Counted from the stretch's first letter, positions 9,003 to 18,904 are shown. The stretch is 64,000 nt of DNA from Segatella baroniae B14 (GCF_022024235.1 NZ_CP091799.1:1404001-1468000); one strand, 5' to 3'. Numbers and translations are program-made. Notes: a model not told the origin generated them from the letters alone.

Positions 9003-9995
9003 TCATAAGCCTTTCACGAAACGAAGTGCTTCACCTCTAGCAGGCTTTCCCGTTTCTGTCAATGGCACTTTATGGATATGCCTATAAAGGCGAGGCTGCC
9101 AATATTTAGGCAAAACGGCTTCGCATACGGTCTTTACATGCTCTATATCCGTATCTTCCGTCAAGAGCACCACAATCTCTCCAAATTTCCCGTCAGTCTT
9201 CTTTGTGATGATATAAGGCTGAACAAGATGTGGAGCTAACTTACTTTCCACCTCTTCTATCTGAATTTTTATGCCTCCCGAATCGATGACATTATCTATT
9301 CGTCCCAATATTCTGAATTCAGTATGACCATCACACGTCCTCAATTCCACCCGATCATGTGTTTCCAACTCACCAGCATGCACTTGTGGCGCATCTATCA
9401 CCAGACATCCATCAGCATTCGTACGTACATGTACAGACTCAAACGGACGATACCAATCACTTGCTTCCGACCCATTTAGTCTTCGTAGGGCTACATGCGA
9501 CAGTGTTTCGGTCATACCATAGGTACTCCATACAGCATTCGGGAAATCGGACAATTCTGCTTGTAAAGCCTCATCAATAGCTCCACCTCCGATAATCAGA
9601 TGACGTATTTCACGAAGTTTAGCTCTTTCCTCATCTACTTGCAAGGAGTTATACACTTGCATCGGTACCATTGCTGCAAAATCAATAGGTTTTTCCTGGT
9701 CTTCTTCAGAAAGCGAAGCTAAAGGATGCCCACTGGGACGAACCGAAATCAGTTGCAGTTTACGTTCAATACTTCGTACCACAACCATTTTTCCGGCTAT
9801 ATAGTCAAGCGGCATACACAATAGTGCTCTATCCCCCTTTTGAAGTCCTAGAAAGTTACAAGTGATACGAGCAGAATTCAGCATTTTTTGCTTTTCCACA
9901 TACATGGGTTTAGGTTTTCCCGTCGAACCCGAAGTATGTACCAAGAGCACATCCTCGGGAGCATACCACTCTTTCAAAAAATCTTCTAACGTCAT
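9003..9995 (-). CDS. menE: o-Succinylbenzoate-CoA ligase
   Basis: A 330-residue AMP-forming acyl-CoA ligase. The P-loop-like signature LVHTSGSTGKPKPM lies at about residues 18-31, the STYGMTETLSHVALR motif about 170-184, and ILGRIDNVIDSGG marks the hinge to the small C-terminal domain. It activates o-succinylbenzoate to its CoA thioester in menaquinone synthesis. It is shorter than typical acyl-CoA ligases (about 480 residues) because the N-terminal subdomain is reduced, as in other Bacteroidota MenE proteins. Last gene of the men operon, 30 bp after menC. Confidence 0.9.
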   Translation of the reverse strand: MTLEDFLKEWYAPEDVLLVHTSGSTGKPKPMYVEKQKMLNSARITCNFLGLQKGDRALLCMPLDYIAGKMVVVRSIERKLQLISVRPSGHPLASLSEEDQEKPIDFAAMVPMQVYNSLQVDEERAKLREIRHLIIGGGAIDEALQAELSDFPNAVWSTYGMTETLSHVALRRLNGSEASDWYRPFESVHVRTNADGCLVIDAPQVHAGELETHDRVELRTCDGHTEFRILGRIDNVIDSGGIKIQIEEVESKLAPHLVQPYIITKKTDGKFGEIVVLLTEDTDIEHVKTVCEAVLPKYWQPRLYRHIHKVPLTETGKPARGEALRFVKGL

Positions 9996-10025
9996 TGCTA
10001 TATTTCGGATAAATCCCGATGCTTT

Positions 10026-11072
10026 TTATTCACGATACCACAACTGATCTCCTTCTATGTGCAGTGGCATATCTATATTATCAGTAAATAGTTGTCCCGT
10101 ACCTAATCCCTGTGGCATAGTAACAGCTGGACCATACGTCTTAGCACAAAAATGTGCTATGGCGTTCAAGCCAATATTACTTTCAAGAGCACTCGTTATC
10201 CAACTGCCGATGCCCCGTTCTGTGGCCAAACGAATCCATTCTTCACTGCCAAACATAGCTCCATGCAAACTTGGTTTCAGAATAATATACTGTGGACGGA
10301 TCGTATCAAGCATTTCAGCCTTCATCCCCGGCATATTGACACCTATCAACTCCTCGTCAAGAGCTACAGGGATAGGACTGGCTGCACAAATCTGAGCCAT
10401 TTTACGCCATTGATGTTGTTTTATCGGCTGTTCTATACTATGAATATCATATTTAGCAAGTGCATGCAGACGACTCATCGCATTTTCAGGGGTAAAACCG
10501 CCATTAGCATCGACACGCAGTTCCACTTGCTCCTTGCTGAAACACGCACGAATATGCTTTATCAAATCGAGTTCCTGATCAAAATCAATAGCACCGATTT
10601 TCAACTTAACACATCGAAAGCCTTTATCTAGTTTTTCTTGTAAACGGGCATACATTTCATCAAAACTGCCCATCCACACCAAACCATTTATTGTAATACC
10701 CTCTTCACCTCTTCCAAAAGGAGTATCAAAGAGTTGGCTTGAACCATTCGCATTCCACTGAGCCAATGCTGTTTCTAAACCGAAGAGCATACTTGGATAA
10801 GGACGCCACATATCATAATTAATCTGCCCCGTAGCGCAAAAAAGGTCACAAAGAGAACGGAGTGTACGCGCATAGGCATAATCCGACCCCAGTGTATCGC
10901 AACTCAAATCGGGTAATGTCGCACATTCACCTATACCCTTTACCCCCGGTTTGCTATCAGATGTAAGGGTAAGAAAATAACTATGGCGAGTAGTATAGAC
11001 GCCACGAGAAGTACCGGCAGGATGCTTGAAATGGAGCACCCTATCGGTTATATCAATATGAAATTTTCCCAT
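10026..11072 (-). CDS. menC: o-Succinylbenzoate synthase
   Basis: A 348-residue enolase-superfamily enzyme. Key elements are the lysine motif CVKLKIGAIDF (about residues 150-160), metal ligands in ELRVDANGGF, in SIEQPIKQ and in ALDEEL, and the second lysine in YIILKPSLHG. It dehydrates SHCHC to o-succinylbenzoate. It lies between menB (25 bp upstream) and menE (30 bp downstream), which removes the ambiguity with other muconate-lactonising-like enzymes. Confidence 0.92.
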   Translation of the reverse strand: MGKFHIDITDRVLHFKHPAGTSRGVYTTRHSYFLTLTSDSKPGVKGIGECATLPDLSCDTLGSDYAYARTLRSLCDLFCATGQINYDMWRPYPSMLFGLETALAQWNANGSSQLFDTPFGRGEEGITINGLVWMGSFDEMYARLQEKLDKGFRCVKLKIGAIDFDQELDLIKHIRACFSKEQVELRVDANGGFTPENAMSRLHALAKYDIHSIEQPIKQHQWRKMAQICAASPIPVALDEELIGVNMPGMKAEMLDTIRPQYIILKPSLHGAMFGSEEWIRLATERGIGSWITSALESNIGLNAIAHFCAKTYGPAVTMPQGLGTGQLFTDNIDMPLHIEGDQLWYRE

Positions 11073-11097
11073 ATTCTCGAAAACGAATAATTAATAT

Positions 11098-11919
11098 TTA
11101 TGGGAATTTAGGATATTTATCAAAGTCTGGTTTACGTTTCTCCAGGAATGCACGTCCACCCTCTTGAGCCTCATCCATGGTATAATATAATAAGGTAGCA
11201 TCACCTGCCAATTCTTGGATACCAGCCTGACCATCAAGTTCAGCATTAAAGCCAGCTTTCATCATACGGAGAGCCAACGGTGAGCGCTCCATCATGGTTT
11301 CAGCCCACTCTACACATTCATCCTCAAGTTTGTCAAATGGTACTACTTTATTCACCATACCCATCTGCTCAGCTTCTTTTGCCGAGTATTGCTTGCATAG
11401 ATACCATATCTCGCGAGCCTTTTTCTGTCCTACTAAGCGAGCCAGATAAGAAGCTCCCAAACCGGCATCAAAACTACCTACCTTAGGACCCGTCTGGCCA
11501 AAGATAGCATTCTCGCTTGCAATAGTCAGGTCGCAAACCACGTGGAGCACATGACCTCCACCGATAGCATAACCGTTAACCATAGCGATAACAGGCTTTG
11601 GCAAACGTCTAATCTGCATCTGTACATCAAGTACATTCAGACGAGGCACACCATCGCCGCCTACATAACCGCCACGGCCCTTTACATGCATATCTCCACC
11701 TGAGCAGAAAGCCTTGTCACCAGCACCGGTTAGCAGCACTACCCGAATATCAAGACACTCACGACAATACAAGAAGGCATCGCTCATCTCTTTCACTGTC
11801 AGAGGTGTGAAAGCATTACGATAACGAGGACGATTGATCGTAATTTTTGCAATGTGATTGTACTCTTCAAAGAGGATTTCCTTAAAGTCGAATCCCTCTA
11901 TTTTTTTCCATTCTCTCAT
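11098..11919 (-). CDS. menB: 1,4-Dihydroxy-2-naphthoyl-CoA synthase
   Basis: A 273-residue crotonase-fold enzyme. It shows the oxyanion-hole segment [13 protein letters not shown] and the [14 protein letters not shown] stretch. It also has the MenB-specific [16 protein letters not shown] block, and the C-terminal [20 protein letters not shown] typical of the family. It closes the naphthoate ring from o-succinylbenzoyl-CoA. Encoded between menD (64 bp) and menC. Confidence 0.96.
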   Translation of the reverse strand: MREWKKIEGFDFKEILFEEYNHIAKITINRPRYRNAFTPLTVKEMSDAFLYCRECLDIRVVLLTGAGDKAFCSGGDMHVKGRGGYVGGDGVPRLNVLDVQMQIRRLPKPVIAMVNGYAIGGGHVLHVVCDLTIASENAIFGQTGPKVGSFDAGLGASYLARLVGQKKAREIWYLCKQYSAKEAEQMGMVNKVVPFDKLEDECVEWAETMMERSPLALRMMKAGFNAELDGQAGIQELAGDATLLYYTMDEAQEGGRAFLEKRKPDFDKYPKFP

Positions 11920-11983
11920 TGTATATTTTTTTATTATATTTCTGATTAAAGATATATGTTATTATCTGTAGTCTCCGTTGGAA

Positions 11984-13672
11984 TTATAAGCTAAAATACG
12001 CTTTGAGCGCTTCTACATCTGTATCTTCCTGCGTAAAGACTTCGAGTACTACGGGGCGATTCGTCTGCATGGTGAGCAGCTGTACGATGCCGAGCTGCAT
12101 CTCTTCCATATTGGTAGCTTTCAGATAGCCACAGTCGTTCTGGGTACAGATACCCTTGGCTTCGCTATGATGGTATCCCATCACCATACGGTCACGAGCT
12201 GCGCTCTTACGCAAGCCATCAAACTTGCCGAAGATACCACCACAGTGATTATTGAGTATGATTACACGCAGATTACCTTTCAGATTCTGATTCCACAGCG
12301 CATTCTGATCATAGAAGAAACTCAAATCGCCCAATACACAGAATACGATATCGTCAGTAGCTGCCGACATACCTGCTGCGGTAGAGAGCGACCCCTCGAT
12401 ACCATTCACCCCTCTATTGCAATATACATAGTCGTCTGCATAGATATTAGCCAGACGAATGGCAGAACTATTGCCATATTGCAACTTATAATCGTACATC
12501 ATATCTTCAAGCTGTTCGTGCAGATATTTCACAGTGGCTGTTGAAGAATATCTTGGTTGATAGTTAAGTGTGCACGATGATGCGAGTTGCAGGGCATGAT
12601 GCCACATCTCGTGATAATTCTTTCTCTCTATAGCCGATGGCGATGACGACTCGCTACTCTCTATTGTACCGAGCTTCTCAAAAGCATGAACCAATTCACC
12701 GAGCACTTCTGCAGCAGTAGCCTCGATAACGCCATCAAGATGCATAAAGGTATCGTGTATTGCACCCTCTGCATTAGCGGTCCATATTTCGGCATTCTTA
12801 GTAGAACGCAAGAACTTTTTCAGACGCTTACTAACCAGGCAGTCGCCCACGTAAATGACCTTATCGGGGCGTAACTCCTCTTGTTCTCCCACCATAGCCA
12901 GCACTTTTTCAAAGTGGCTATTGGCAATACGACCAGGACTCAACGACTCTTTCAGAATCACGACAGACTTACTTAGAAGCTGTAGATCTATTCCCTGTAA
13001 GGCTTCCTTAGGTAGCTGACCGATAACGACCATCGGACGGTTCGCCGTAGTAAAGTGATTAGCCCATTCTGTTAAAGCAGTCTGATTTCCCTGTGCAAAA
13101 ATACTATTGATAATATGCTCATCGGGCAACTGCTCCACGGTATATTCATAGAGCGGTTCTGATAAAGGCACATTGATATGTACAGGTCCACCCTCACGAA
13201 GACGACACGCTTGCAAAGCCTCGTTGATGAGTCGATTACAATACCAGTGTTCATCATCGGTGTGGGGTTCCGGCAGATTTACCACCTTCTTCACCAACTT
13301 ACCCAACGCATCTGGCTGTGGTAAAGTCTGTCCGTCAAGCTGATCTATCCACATAGCCGGTCTGTCAGCACTGATTACGATAAGAGGCAGATGCTGATAA
13401 TAAGCTTCGGCTACTGCCGGACAAGTATTCAGCAAGGCGGTACCCGATGTAACACAGAGCACTACAGGCTGCTGTACCTGCTGACAAATACCCATAGCAA
13501 AAAAGCCAGCACTTCGCTCATCGGTAACCGGATAACACTGTATCTCGTCACATTCGTTCAGATTGTGTACAATAGGCGAATTTCTGCTGCCAGGACAAAC
13601 CACAGCATGCTCGACACCTGCTTTAATCAGCAACGAAGTTAATATATTAACACTTACTTTACTACTATACAT
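11984..13672 (-). CDS. menD: 2-Succinyl-5-enolpyruvyl-6-hydroxy-3-cyclohexene-1-carboxylate synthase
   Basis: A 562-residue thiamine-diphosphate enzyme. The N-terminal part has AVVCPGSRNSPI and VTDERSAGFFAMG, which includes the cofactor-activating Glu. The C-terminal pyrophosphate domain has NRGVNGIEGSLSTAAGM and the GDLSFFYDQNALWN metal-binding region. It adds the succinyl semialdehyde unit from 2-oxoglutarate to isochorismate. Separated from menF by only 17 bp. Confidence 0.95.
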   Translation of the reverse strand: MYSSKVSVNILTSLLIKAGVEHAVVCPGSRNSPIVHNLNECDEIQCYPVTDERSAGFFAMGICQQVQQPVVLCVTSGTALLNTCPAVAEAYYQHLPLIVISADRPAMWIDQLDGQTLPQPDALGKLVKKVVNLPEPHTDDEHWYCNRLINEALQACRLREGGPVHINVPLSEPLYEYTVEQLPDEHIINSIFAQGNQTALTEWANHFTTANRPMVVIGQLPKEALQGIDLQLLSKSVVILKESLSPGRIANSHFEKVLAMVGEQEELRPDKVIYVGDCLVSKRLKKFLRSTKNAEIWTANAEGAIHDTFMHLDGVIEATAAEVLGELVHAFEKLGTIESSESSSPSAIERKNYHEMWHHALQLASSCTLNYQPRYSSTATVKYLHEQLEDMMYDYKLQYGNSSAIRLANIYADDYVYCNRGVNGIEGSLSTAAGMSAATDDIVFCVLGDLSFFYDQNALWNQNLKGNLRVIILNNHCGGIFGKFDGLRKSAARDRMVMGYHHSEAKGICTQNDCGYLKATNMEEMQLGIVQLLTMQTNRPVVLEVFTQEDTDVEALKAYFSL

Positions 13673-13689
13673 ATTTCTTACTATATCTT

Positions 13690-14775
13690 TTATCGTAAGA
13701 GTGCAAACATGGTCTGCATCTTTTGTTTGGTCTCTTCAAATTCCTTCATATCCGAACTCTCTTTCAGTAATCCCCCTCCTGCATAGAGTTCGCAAGCGCC
13801 ATCACTAATCTGCATACAGCGAAGGGTTACATAGAGATGCGTATGTCCTTCGGGATGTAGCGGACCGACAAAGCCGCTATAATATTTTCTAGGCGTATGT
13901 TCGTGAGCAAGGATAAACTGCTGGGCTTTTTCTTTCGGCATACCACACACGGCTGGTGTAGGAAACAACTGACTGAGCACACTTCCGAAAGAATGATTGG
14001 GCGACAGATGGAAATGAAAATCTGTACGAAGATGCACCAGATTGTTGGCATGCACTGTATACGGACCTTTCATTTGAAAGTCATCACTGCAAGGACGCAG
14101 TATATGCTCTATATACGAAGTCACGATCTGCTGCTCTTCGATATTCTTGGCCGACCAATAGTCTATAGGGGTATCATCTGCCGCCTCTTTCGATTGCGAC
14201 ATACTTTGAGCCGCCATCGTACCAGCAAGAGCCATCGTTTTCCATTCCTGTTTACCACCCTTGAGCAATATCTCTGGTGTAGCCATGAGCCAGGTACCCG
14301 ACTGCTCCATACTGACGAGTGCCACAAACAGATGGGGATAACGATGACATGCTTCCATAAACATCTGTTCAGCATCAGCATGCTCGCCAACCACCTTACT
14401 TTTTCGAGCCAGGACGATTTTGTCAAAATGCCCCTCAGTTAACTCATGATGAAAACAGGCAAAGTCTTTCGCATAATCTTCCCATTCAGCATCACTATCC
14501 CAAGAGGGCATAGTGCTATCAGCAGTCCGACATACAGCAGTCTCTGCATGATGACAAGAAGAGTCCGCTGCAGCTGGCAGCCTCATCACCTTGACGACAT
14601 CTGGCTGCATCAACAGAATAGGACATTCTTCCGAAGGAGAAAAAGGAGCAAAAACGAAACCCTCCCTTCCATCGAGAGCTTCAACAGAAGGGATGATAAG
14701 AGGCGTACCCTGCGTCTGAGCAAGATAGGTATAACTGTCTTGGTGGGGTAAACGATATAACGCGTATTGAGCCAT
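13690..14775 (-). CDS. menF: Isochorismate synthase
   Basis: A 361-residue chorismate-utilising enzyme. The C-terminal catalytic domain shows FDKIVLARKSKV, a TPEILLKGGK segment and MALAGTMAAQ. The end has the family's PTPAVCGMPKEKAQ and YYSGFVGPLHPEG blocks. It isomerises chorismate to isochorismate, the committed step to menaquinone. An alternative reading as salicylate or anthranilate-type synthase is disfavoured by the menD neighbour 17 bp downstream. Confidence 0.93.
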   Translation of the reverse strand: MAQYALYRLPHQDSYTYLAQTQGTPLIIPSVEALDGREGFVFAPFSPSEECPILLMQPDVVKVMRLPAAADSSCHHAETAVCRTADSTMPSWDSDAEWEDYAKDFACFHHELTEGHFDKIVLARKSKVVGEHADAEQMFMEACHRYPHLFVALVSMEQSGTWLMATPEILLKGGKQEWKTMALAGTMAAQSMSQSKEAADDTPIDYWSAKNIEEQQIVTSYIEHILRPCSDDFQMKGPYTVHANNLVHLRTDFHFHLSPNHSFGSVLSQLFPTPAVCGMPKEKAQQFILAHEHTPRKYYSGFVGPLHPEGHTHLYVTLRCMQISDGACELYAGGGLLKESSDMKEFEETKQKMQTMFALLR

Positions 14776-14785
14776 CGCCTACCCT

Positions 14786-15205
14786 TTATTTATCATGTCT
14801 TGGAGTTAACACATAATTAGTTACATGCACGGTAGAGATAAGATCACCCTCTTCGTCACGTATTTCTACCTGCCACTCATGCAGTGTTCTGCCTTTATGC
14901 TGCAAACGAGCCAAAGCTGTAACGGTACCACCATAAGTTACGGCTTTAACATGACTACCAGCCACATGAATGCCCACAGATATTTTACCAGGACAGAGGG
15001 CCAAACTTCCGATACCTGCGACATTCTCTGCCAAAGCGAGCGAAGCACCACCACTTAAAAAGCCAAAAGGCTGCTTATTACTGTCGTTTACCTCCATTTT
15101 GGCCATAACAGTATCAGGTTCAGGAGTCGAAATAAACTCCATACCGAGGGTACGAGACAACCCCGGAGTACTGTTTACTATCTCTTTTTGTTTTTCTATA
15201 TTCAT
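14786..15205 (-). CDS. menI: Hotdog-fold acyl-CoA thioesterase, probable DHNA-CoA hydrolase
   Basis: A 139-residue PaaI-type hotdog thioesterase. The central FGFLSGGASLALAENVAG helix carries the catalytic acidic residue, followed by GIHVAGSHVKAV. It is the promoter-proximal gene of the menaquinone operon, 10 bp before menF. That supports the 1,4-dihydroxy-2-naphthoyl-CoA hydrolase (MenI) role between MenB and MenA. The operon assignment is inference; the fold is clear. menA, menH and the final methyltransferase are not in this window. Confidence 0.75.
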   Translation of the reverse strand: MNIEKQKEIVNSTPGLSRTLGMEFISTPEPDTVMAKMEVNDSNKQPFGFLSGGASLALAENVAGIGSLALCPGKISVGIHVAGSHVKAVTYGGTVTALARLQHKGRTLHEWQVEIRDEEGDLISTVHVTNYVLTPRHDK

Positions 15206-15225
15206 TGCAAATGTCTTCTTTTATG

Positions 15226-15233
15226 CAAAGATA
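15226..15233 (-). promoter_or_regulatory. -7 element of the menaquinone operon
   Basis: Minus-strand TATCTTTG, exact match to TAnnTTTG, placing transcription start near 15219, about 14 nt before the thioesterase ATG. The -33 region is T-rich without a clear TTTG. Confidence 0.6.
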
Positions 15234-15257
15234 ACAAAAAACAAGAACATGAAAAAA

Positions 15258-15941
15258 TTATTCGTGTATCAGATTGCCTTTGTTATCAAGATATCCTACA
15301 ACTTTCTTGTTTATCGTAGCTTCAAAATAGGGATATTCGTCACGTAGTTCTATATCATCGTAAACGAAATCTGCCACTACAGAGTTTTTACCATCGGGCA
15401 AAACCAAACCTAATTTTCCGCCTTTTTCCACAATAACAGGCATAAGCGACAAGTCGTCTACATAGACATAGCAGGTACGCAAGAAGTCATATTCGGCAGG
15501 TATGAGCACCTTACCTTCATGGTCTTTAAGTCCGAATTTTCCGTTTTCCTCGAAAAGTTGATGAAACTGGATATACGTATGCTTAATGCGATTGAGATAA
15601 AATGCTACTTTACGTGTATTCTTGATAAAATCTACCATATACCGATAAGTATCGCAATAATTAGCGATAGCTCGTGCCAACACGACCCGAAAATCGAGCC
15701 CACTTATGGCCTTACGGTTGAAGTCTATATAGCGGGCTATTGACTTTTCACGCTCCGGTATGGTCTTCAAGCTATTCAGTTGCTCGATAAAGCGCTCCAT
15801 AGCCCGTTTAGTACCACGCATACCCTTAATGTAGCGATGAATCTGGCGATCCATCTCTTTACATACAAATTTATCTATTTCTTGTCTTTCTATTGGATCT
15901 GTATAGCGATCTTCAAAGTTTTCTTGAGTTATTTTTTCCAT
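15258..15941 (-). CDS. WG-repeat-like protein of unknown function
   Basis: A 227-residue protein. The first ~120 residues are charged and helical. The C-terminal ~100 contain degenerate WG-type repeats: NGKFGLKDHEGKVLIPAEYD, then GGKLGLVLPDGKNSVVADF, then KKVVGYLDNKGN. WG repeats are beta-rich and of unknown biochemical role. The start at 15941 is favoured because an excellent promoter (15962-15993) lies inside the longer in-frame extension to 15992. It precedes the menaquinone operon but has its own promoter. Confidence 0.7.
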   Translation of the reverse strand: MEKITQENFEDRYTDPIERQEIDKFVCKEMDRQIHRYIKGMRGTKRAMERFIEQLNSLKTIPEREKSIARYIDFNRKAISGLDFRVVLARAIANYCDTYRYMVDFIKNTRKVAFYLNRIKHTYIQFHQLFEENGKFGLKDHEGKVLIPAEYDFLRTCYVYVDDLSLMPVIVEKGGKLGLVLPDGKNSVVADFVYDDIELRDEYPYFEATINKKVVGYLDNKGNLIHE

Positions 15942-15961
15942 GGCGTTACCTCCTTTTTGGC

Positions 15962-15993
15962 CAAAATTAGGAAATTCCACTGAATCTACCAAA
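15962..15993 (-). promoter_or_regulatory. Promoter of the WG-repeat protein gene; fixes its start
   Basis: Minus-strand TTTG (15990-15993), exactly 20 bp, TAATTTTG (15962-15969). Predicted start about 15955, so translation must begin at the Met at 15941, not 15992. Confidence 0.7.
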
Positions 15994-16003
15994 TTTTAAG
16001 ACT

Positions 16004-16042
16004 AAAAAAACAGACCTGTACCTTCATGGTGTTGTAAGGTCC
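16004..16042 (-). terminator. Intrinsic terminator after the tyrosine phosphatase gene
   Basis: On the minus strand GACCTTAC pairs with GTACAGGTC (one bulge), followed by seven T. Lies 15 nt after the phosphatase stop. Confidence 0.6.
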
Positions 16043-16056
16043 AGTATTCACGAACT

Positions 16057-16545
16057 TCATTTTCCTGTAAAGAGCTGTTTCAACAGGCCCTGGCAACCGT
16101 CTTCTATGAGGTCGAGGGCAAGTTCAAAATCTGCCATTCCGCCATAATAAGGATCAGGCACAGTGCTGTAAGTAGGGTGATGCTCGAAATAATCAGCCAT
16201 ACGTATTACCTGGTTACGCTCTTTCTCATGATGAGCCTGACGGGTAATATTCTTATAGTTTTCCTCATCCATGACGACGATATAATCGAAACGGTCAAAA
16301 TCTGATGAGGCATCAAACTGGCGGGCGATATGCGAAATATCCCATCCGCGCTGAGCACCGGCCTGACGCATACGCTTATCCGGCAAATCGCCTATATGCC
16401 AAGGACCTACAGCTGCAGAGTCTATCAAGAAACGATCGGTCAGTCCGGCGTCGTCTACCATTTTCTGCAACACCGCATTGGCTGCAGGAGAACGACAGAT
16501 ATTGCCCAGACATATAAATAATACAGTTATCTTACCTTTTTTCAT
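16057..16545 (-). CDS. Low-molecular-weight protein-tyrosine phosphatase
   Basis: A 162-residue protein with the active-site loop FICLGNICRSP (nucleophile Cys12, Arg18 of the C-x5-R signature) and the general-acid loop TVPDPYYGG near residue 130. Standard length and layout for the LMW-PTP family. Substrates are not predictable from the neighbourhood: no tyrosine kinase or polysaccharide export gene adjoins it. It has its own promoter and terminator. Confidence 0.93.
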   Translation of the reverse strand: MKKGKITVLFICLGNICRSPAANAVLQKMVDDAGLTDRFLIDSAAVGPWHIGDLPDKRMRQAGAQRGWDISHIARQFDASSDFDRFDYIVVMDEENYKNITRQAHHEKERNQVIRMADYFEHHPTYSTVPDPYYGGMADFELALDLIEDGCQGLLKQLFTGK

Positions 16546-16602
16546 CTTTCTGTTATATTAAATGATCAAACCTGAAAACGAACACTTTTCATGAAACAGA
16601 TG

Positions 16603-16632
16603 CAAAGATACTAATTTTCTGATGAACACAAA
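16603..16632 (-). promoter_or_regulatory. Promoter of the tyrosine phosphatase gene
   Basis: Minus-strand TTTG, 18-bp spacer, TATCTTTG (16603-16610). The -33 element overlaps the T tract of the M13 peptidase terminator upstream. Confidence 0.6.
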
Positions 16633-16667
16633 AAAGCCCCACTCCAGAAAATACTCTGCAATGGGAC
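16630..16667 (-). terminator. Intrinsic terminator after the M13 peptidase gene
   Basis: On the minus strand GTCCCATTGCAGA pairs with TCTGGAGTGGGGC (wobbles and one mismatch), then six T. Confidence 0.7.
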
Positions 16668-16694
16668 CATCATATACTTTATTATTTTTCTCTC

Positions 16695-18725
16695 TTACCA
16701 AATATGTGCACGCTTTTCTTTTGGCACATACAGTTTATCACCGGCCTTGATACCGAATGCATCATACCATGCATCGATCATAGGCAGAGCTGCATTAACA
16801 CGCTGCTCGTTAGGTGAGTGTACATCACTATTAACAATATAAGCTACAAACTGAGGAGCGATATTGCTGGCCCATACACGACCATATGACAAGAAGAAGC
16901 GCTGTGCTGGTGTGAAACCATCAATATCCTGTGCAGGTGTATTCTTCAAGGTGTTCATATAAGCACGATAAGCTACATTGATACCACCGTTGTCACCGAT
17001 ATTTTCACCAAGCGTCTTCTTACCATCAACCTTCAGACCAGGAAGAGCCTCCTGTGCACTAAACCAGTCTACGAGAACCTGAGTACGACCATCATAATTC
17101 TTCTTATCCTCTTCGGTCCACCAGTTGGCCAGATTACCATCCTTATCATACTGACAACCCTGATCATCAAAACCATGACTCATCTCATGACCGATAACAG
17201 AACCGATACCACCATAGTTAGCAGCATCTTCTGCATCAGCATCAAAGAATGGAGCCTGTAAGATAGCAGCAGGGAAGTTGATACTGTTACGTGATGGGTC
17301 ATAGAAAGCATTAACCACCTGAGGGTCACAAGCCATTTCGTGCTTATCTACATCCTTATGCCAGTGCTTCTCCAACTCACGCTTACGCAAGGCCGGAATC
17401 ACCTCATCATAGTTGGCACGGATGCTCTTACTCTCATCGATCTGCACATATTCGTCCATATTCTGCCACTTATCAGGATAGCCGATATTAATGATCATGC
17501 TATTGAGCTTTTCGAGCGCCTTAACCTTTGTAGCAGCAGTCATCCAGGTGTTTTCCTCGATACGCTGAGCAAAAGCCTTCTGAAGATTCTTAACCAACTC
17601 CAATGCGCGCTGCTTACTGCTCTCTGGGAAGTATTTAGCTACATAAAGTTTTCCGATAGACTCTCCCATCAAACCCTGTATAAAGGCTACACCACGCTTC
17701 CAGCGAGGCTGCTGTTGCTTTACACCATAGACTGTTTTAAGGAACTCGAAGCTACGGTCATTGAAAGCATCAGACAAGACACCAGCAGAAGAACGGATGA
17801 CACGAGACTCCAGATAAGCCTTCAGTGAGAACAAGTCGGCCTTAGCCAAGATTTTCTCCACTTCGTGTATAGGTTCAGGCTGACCTACATCGACGGTATC
17901 GATATCAGCAGGATAACCATAAGCCTGGCCGATAGCCTTCCAGTCTATACCGGCAAACTCTTTCTGCAACTGTGCATAAGACATCTTGTGGATATTGGCC
18001 TTAGGGTCGCGCACCTTATTCTGGTCATAACTTACCTTAGCGATCTGACTCTCGATAGCCCATACAGCCTGCATCTTCTTCTCAGCAGTAGCCTCGTCAT
18101 TGCCTACCATCTTGAAGAAGTCTTTTACCAAACTTTTTTGCGCTGCCACGACAGCCTTCTGCTGCTCGTTAGGCTGAGTATAATATTCAGGTTCAAGACT
18201 GATACCCCCCTGCGTTACACCGAATATATATTTAGAAGAGTTTTCAGAATCCTGACCAAGATAATAACTAAACATTAAGCCACCATATCCCTTAGCAGCC
18301 AACTCATAAGTAGTCTGCAGATACTGCTTACGGTTCTTGATAGCCTTCACCTTATTCAGCGCCGGAACAATAGGCTCATAGCCCATTTTGTTACGAGCCA
18401 CACTGTCCATATAGAGACGATACAAAGCACCGATCTTCTGACCTACAGTACCCTTCTCCATCTTTTTGGCAGCATACTCCTTGACCAAGTCGCGAATACG
18501 ATCATTGTTCTGTTCTTCCAAATCCATGAAAGCACCATTCTCCGGGTGCACAGCGTCAAGTGGATGAGATTTAAGCCATCCACCTACAGAATAGCGATAA
18601 AAGTCATCACCAGCCTTAACCGACAAGTCCATATTGGCCTTATCTACAGCTGGTTTCAATGTTGTCTGTGCATTTGCAGCCAAAGCGGCAAAGACAAAAG
18701 CAACGCCTAAAAAATTTTTTTTCAT
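16695..18725 (-). CDS. M13-family zinc metallopeptidase (neprilysin/PepO-like), secreted
   Basis: A 676-residue protein starting MKKNFLGVAFVFAALAANAQ, a signal peptide; an in-frame Met at 18782 would bury it. The zinc-binding GHEMSHGFDDQG motif has its catalytic Glu at residue 514, followed about 60 residues on by the third-ligand motif LGENIGDNGG. NAFYDPSRNSINFPAAILQ is the M13 substrate-binding strand. The C-terminus ends AHIW, close to the family's terminal R-x-W. Likely periplasmic or surface oligopeptidase acting on short peptides. Monocistronic. Confidence 0.93.
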   Translation of the reverse strand: MKKNFLGVAFVFAALAANAQTTLKPAVDKANMDLSVKAGDDFYRYSVGGWLKSHPLDAVHPENGAFMDLEEQNNDRIRDLVKEYAAKKMEKGTVGQKIGALYRLYMDSVARNKMGYEPIVPALNKVKAIKNRKQYLQTTYELAAKGYGGLMFSYYLGQDSENSSKYIFGVTQGGISLEPEYYTQPNEQQKAVVAAQKSLVKDFFKMVGNDEATAEKKMQAVWAIESQIAKVSYDQNKVRDPKANIHKMSYAQLQKEFAGIDWKAIGQAYGYPADIDTVDVGQPEPIHEVEKILAKADLFSLKAYLESRVIRSSAGVLSDAFNDRSFEFLKTVYGVKQQQPRWKRGVAFIQGLMGESIGKLYVAKYFPESSKQRALELVKNLQKAFAQRIEENTWMTAATKVKALEKLNSMIINIGYPDKWQNMDEYVQIDESKSIRANYDEVIPALRKRELEKHWHKDVDKHEMACDPQVVNAFYDPSRNSINFPAAILQAPFFDADAEDAANYGGIGSVIGHEMSHGFDDQGCQYDKDGNLANWWTEEDKKNYDGRTQVLVDWFSAQEALPGLKVDGKKTLGENIGDNGGINVAYRAYMNTLKNTPAQDIDGFTPAQRFFLSYGRVWASNIAPQFVAYIVNSDVHSPNEQRVNAALPMIDAWYDAFGIKAGDKLYVPKEKRAHIW

Positions 18726-18904
18726 ATTGTTGTGATTAACTATAAATAAGTTGATGTTTTGGTTCTCTCTTGATAAATTCAAGACACAAAGGTATATATA
18801 TTTTCAATAAATACAAAATAATTGTTCAAAAAAGTGAGAATCTCTTTTGATTGACATATATCATAAAATTAAGATAAAAGGATACGGCTTTCGATTTAAT
18901 TTAT

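Noticed and set aside
8818..9087. Short overlapping open frames on both strands next to menE
   Set aside because: One runs into menE antisense; no transcription signals and no family resemblance.
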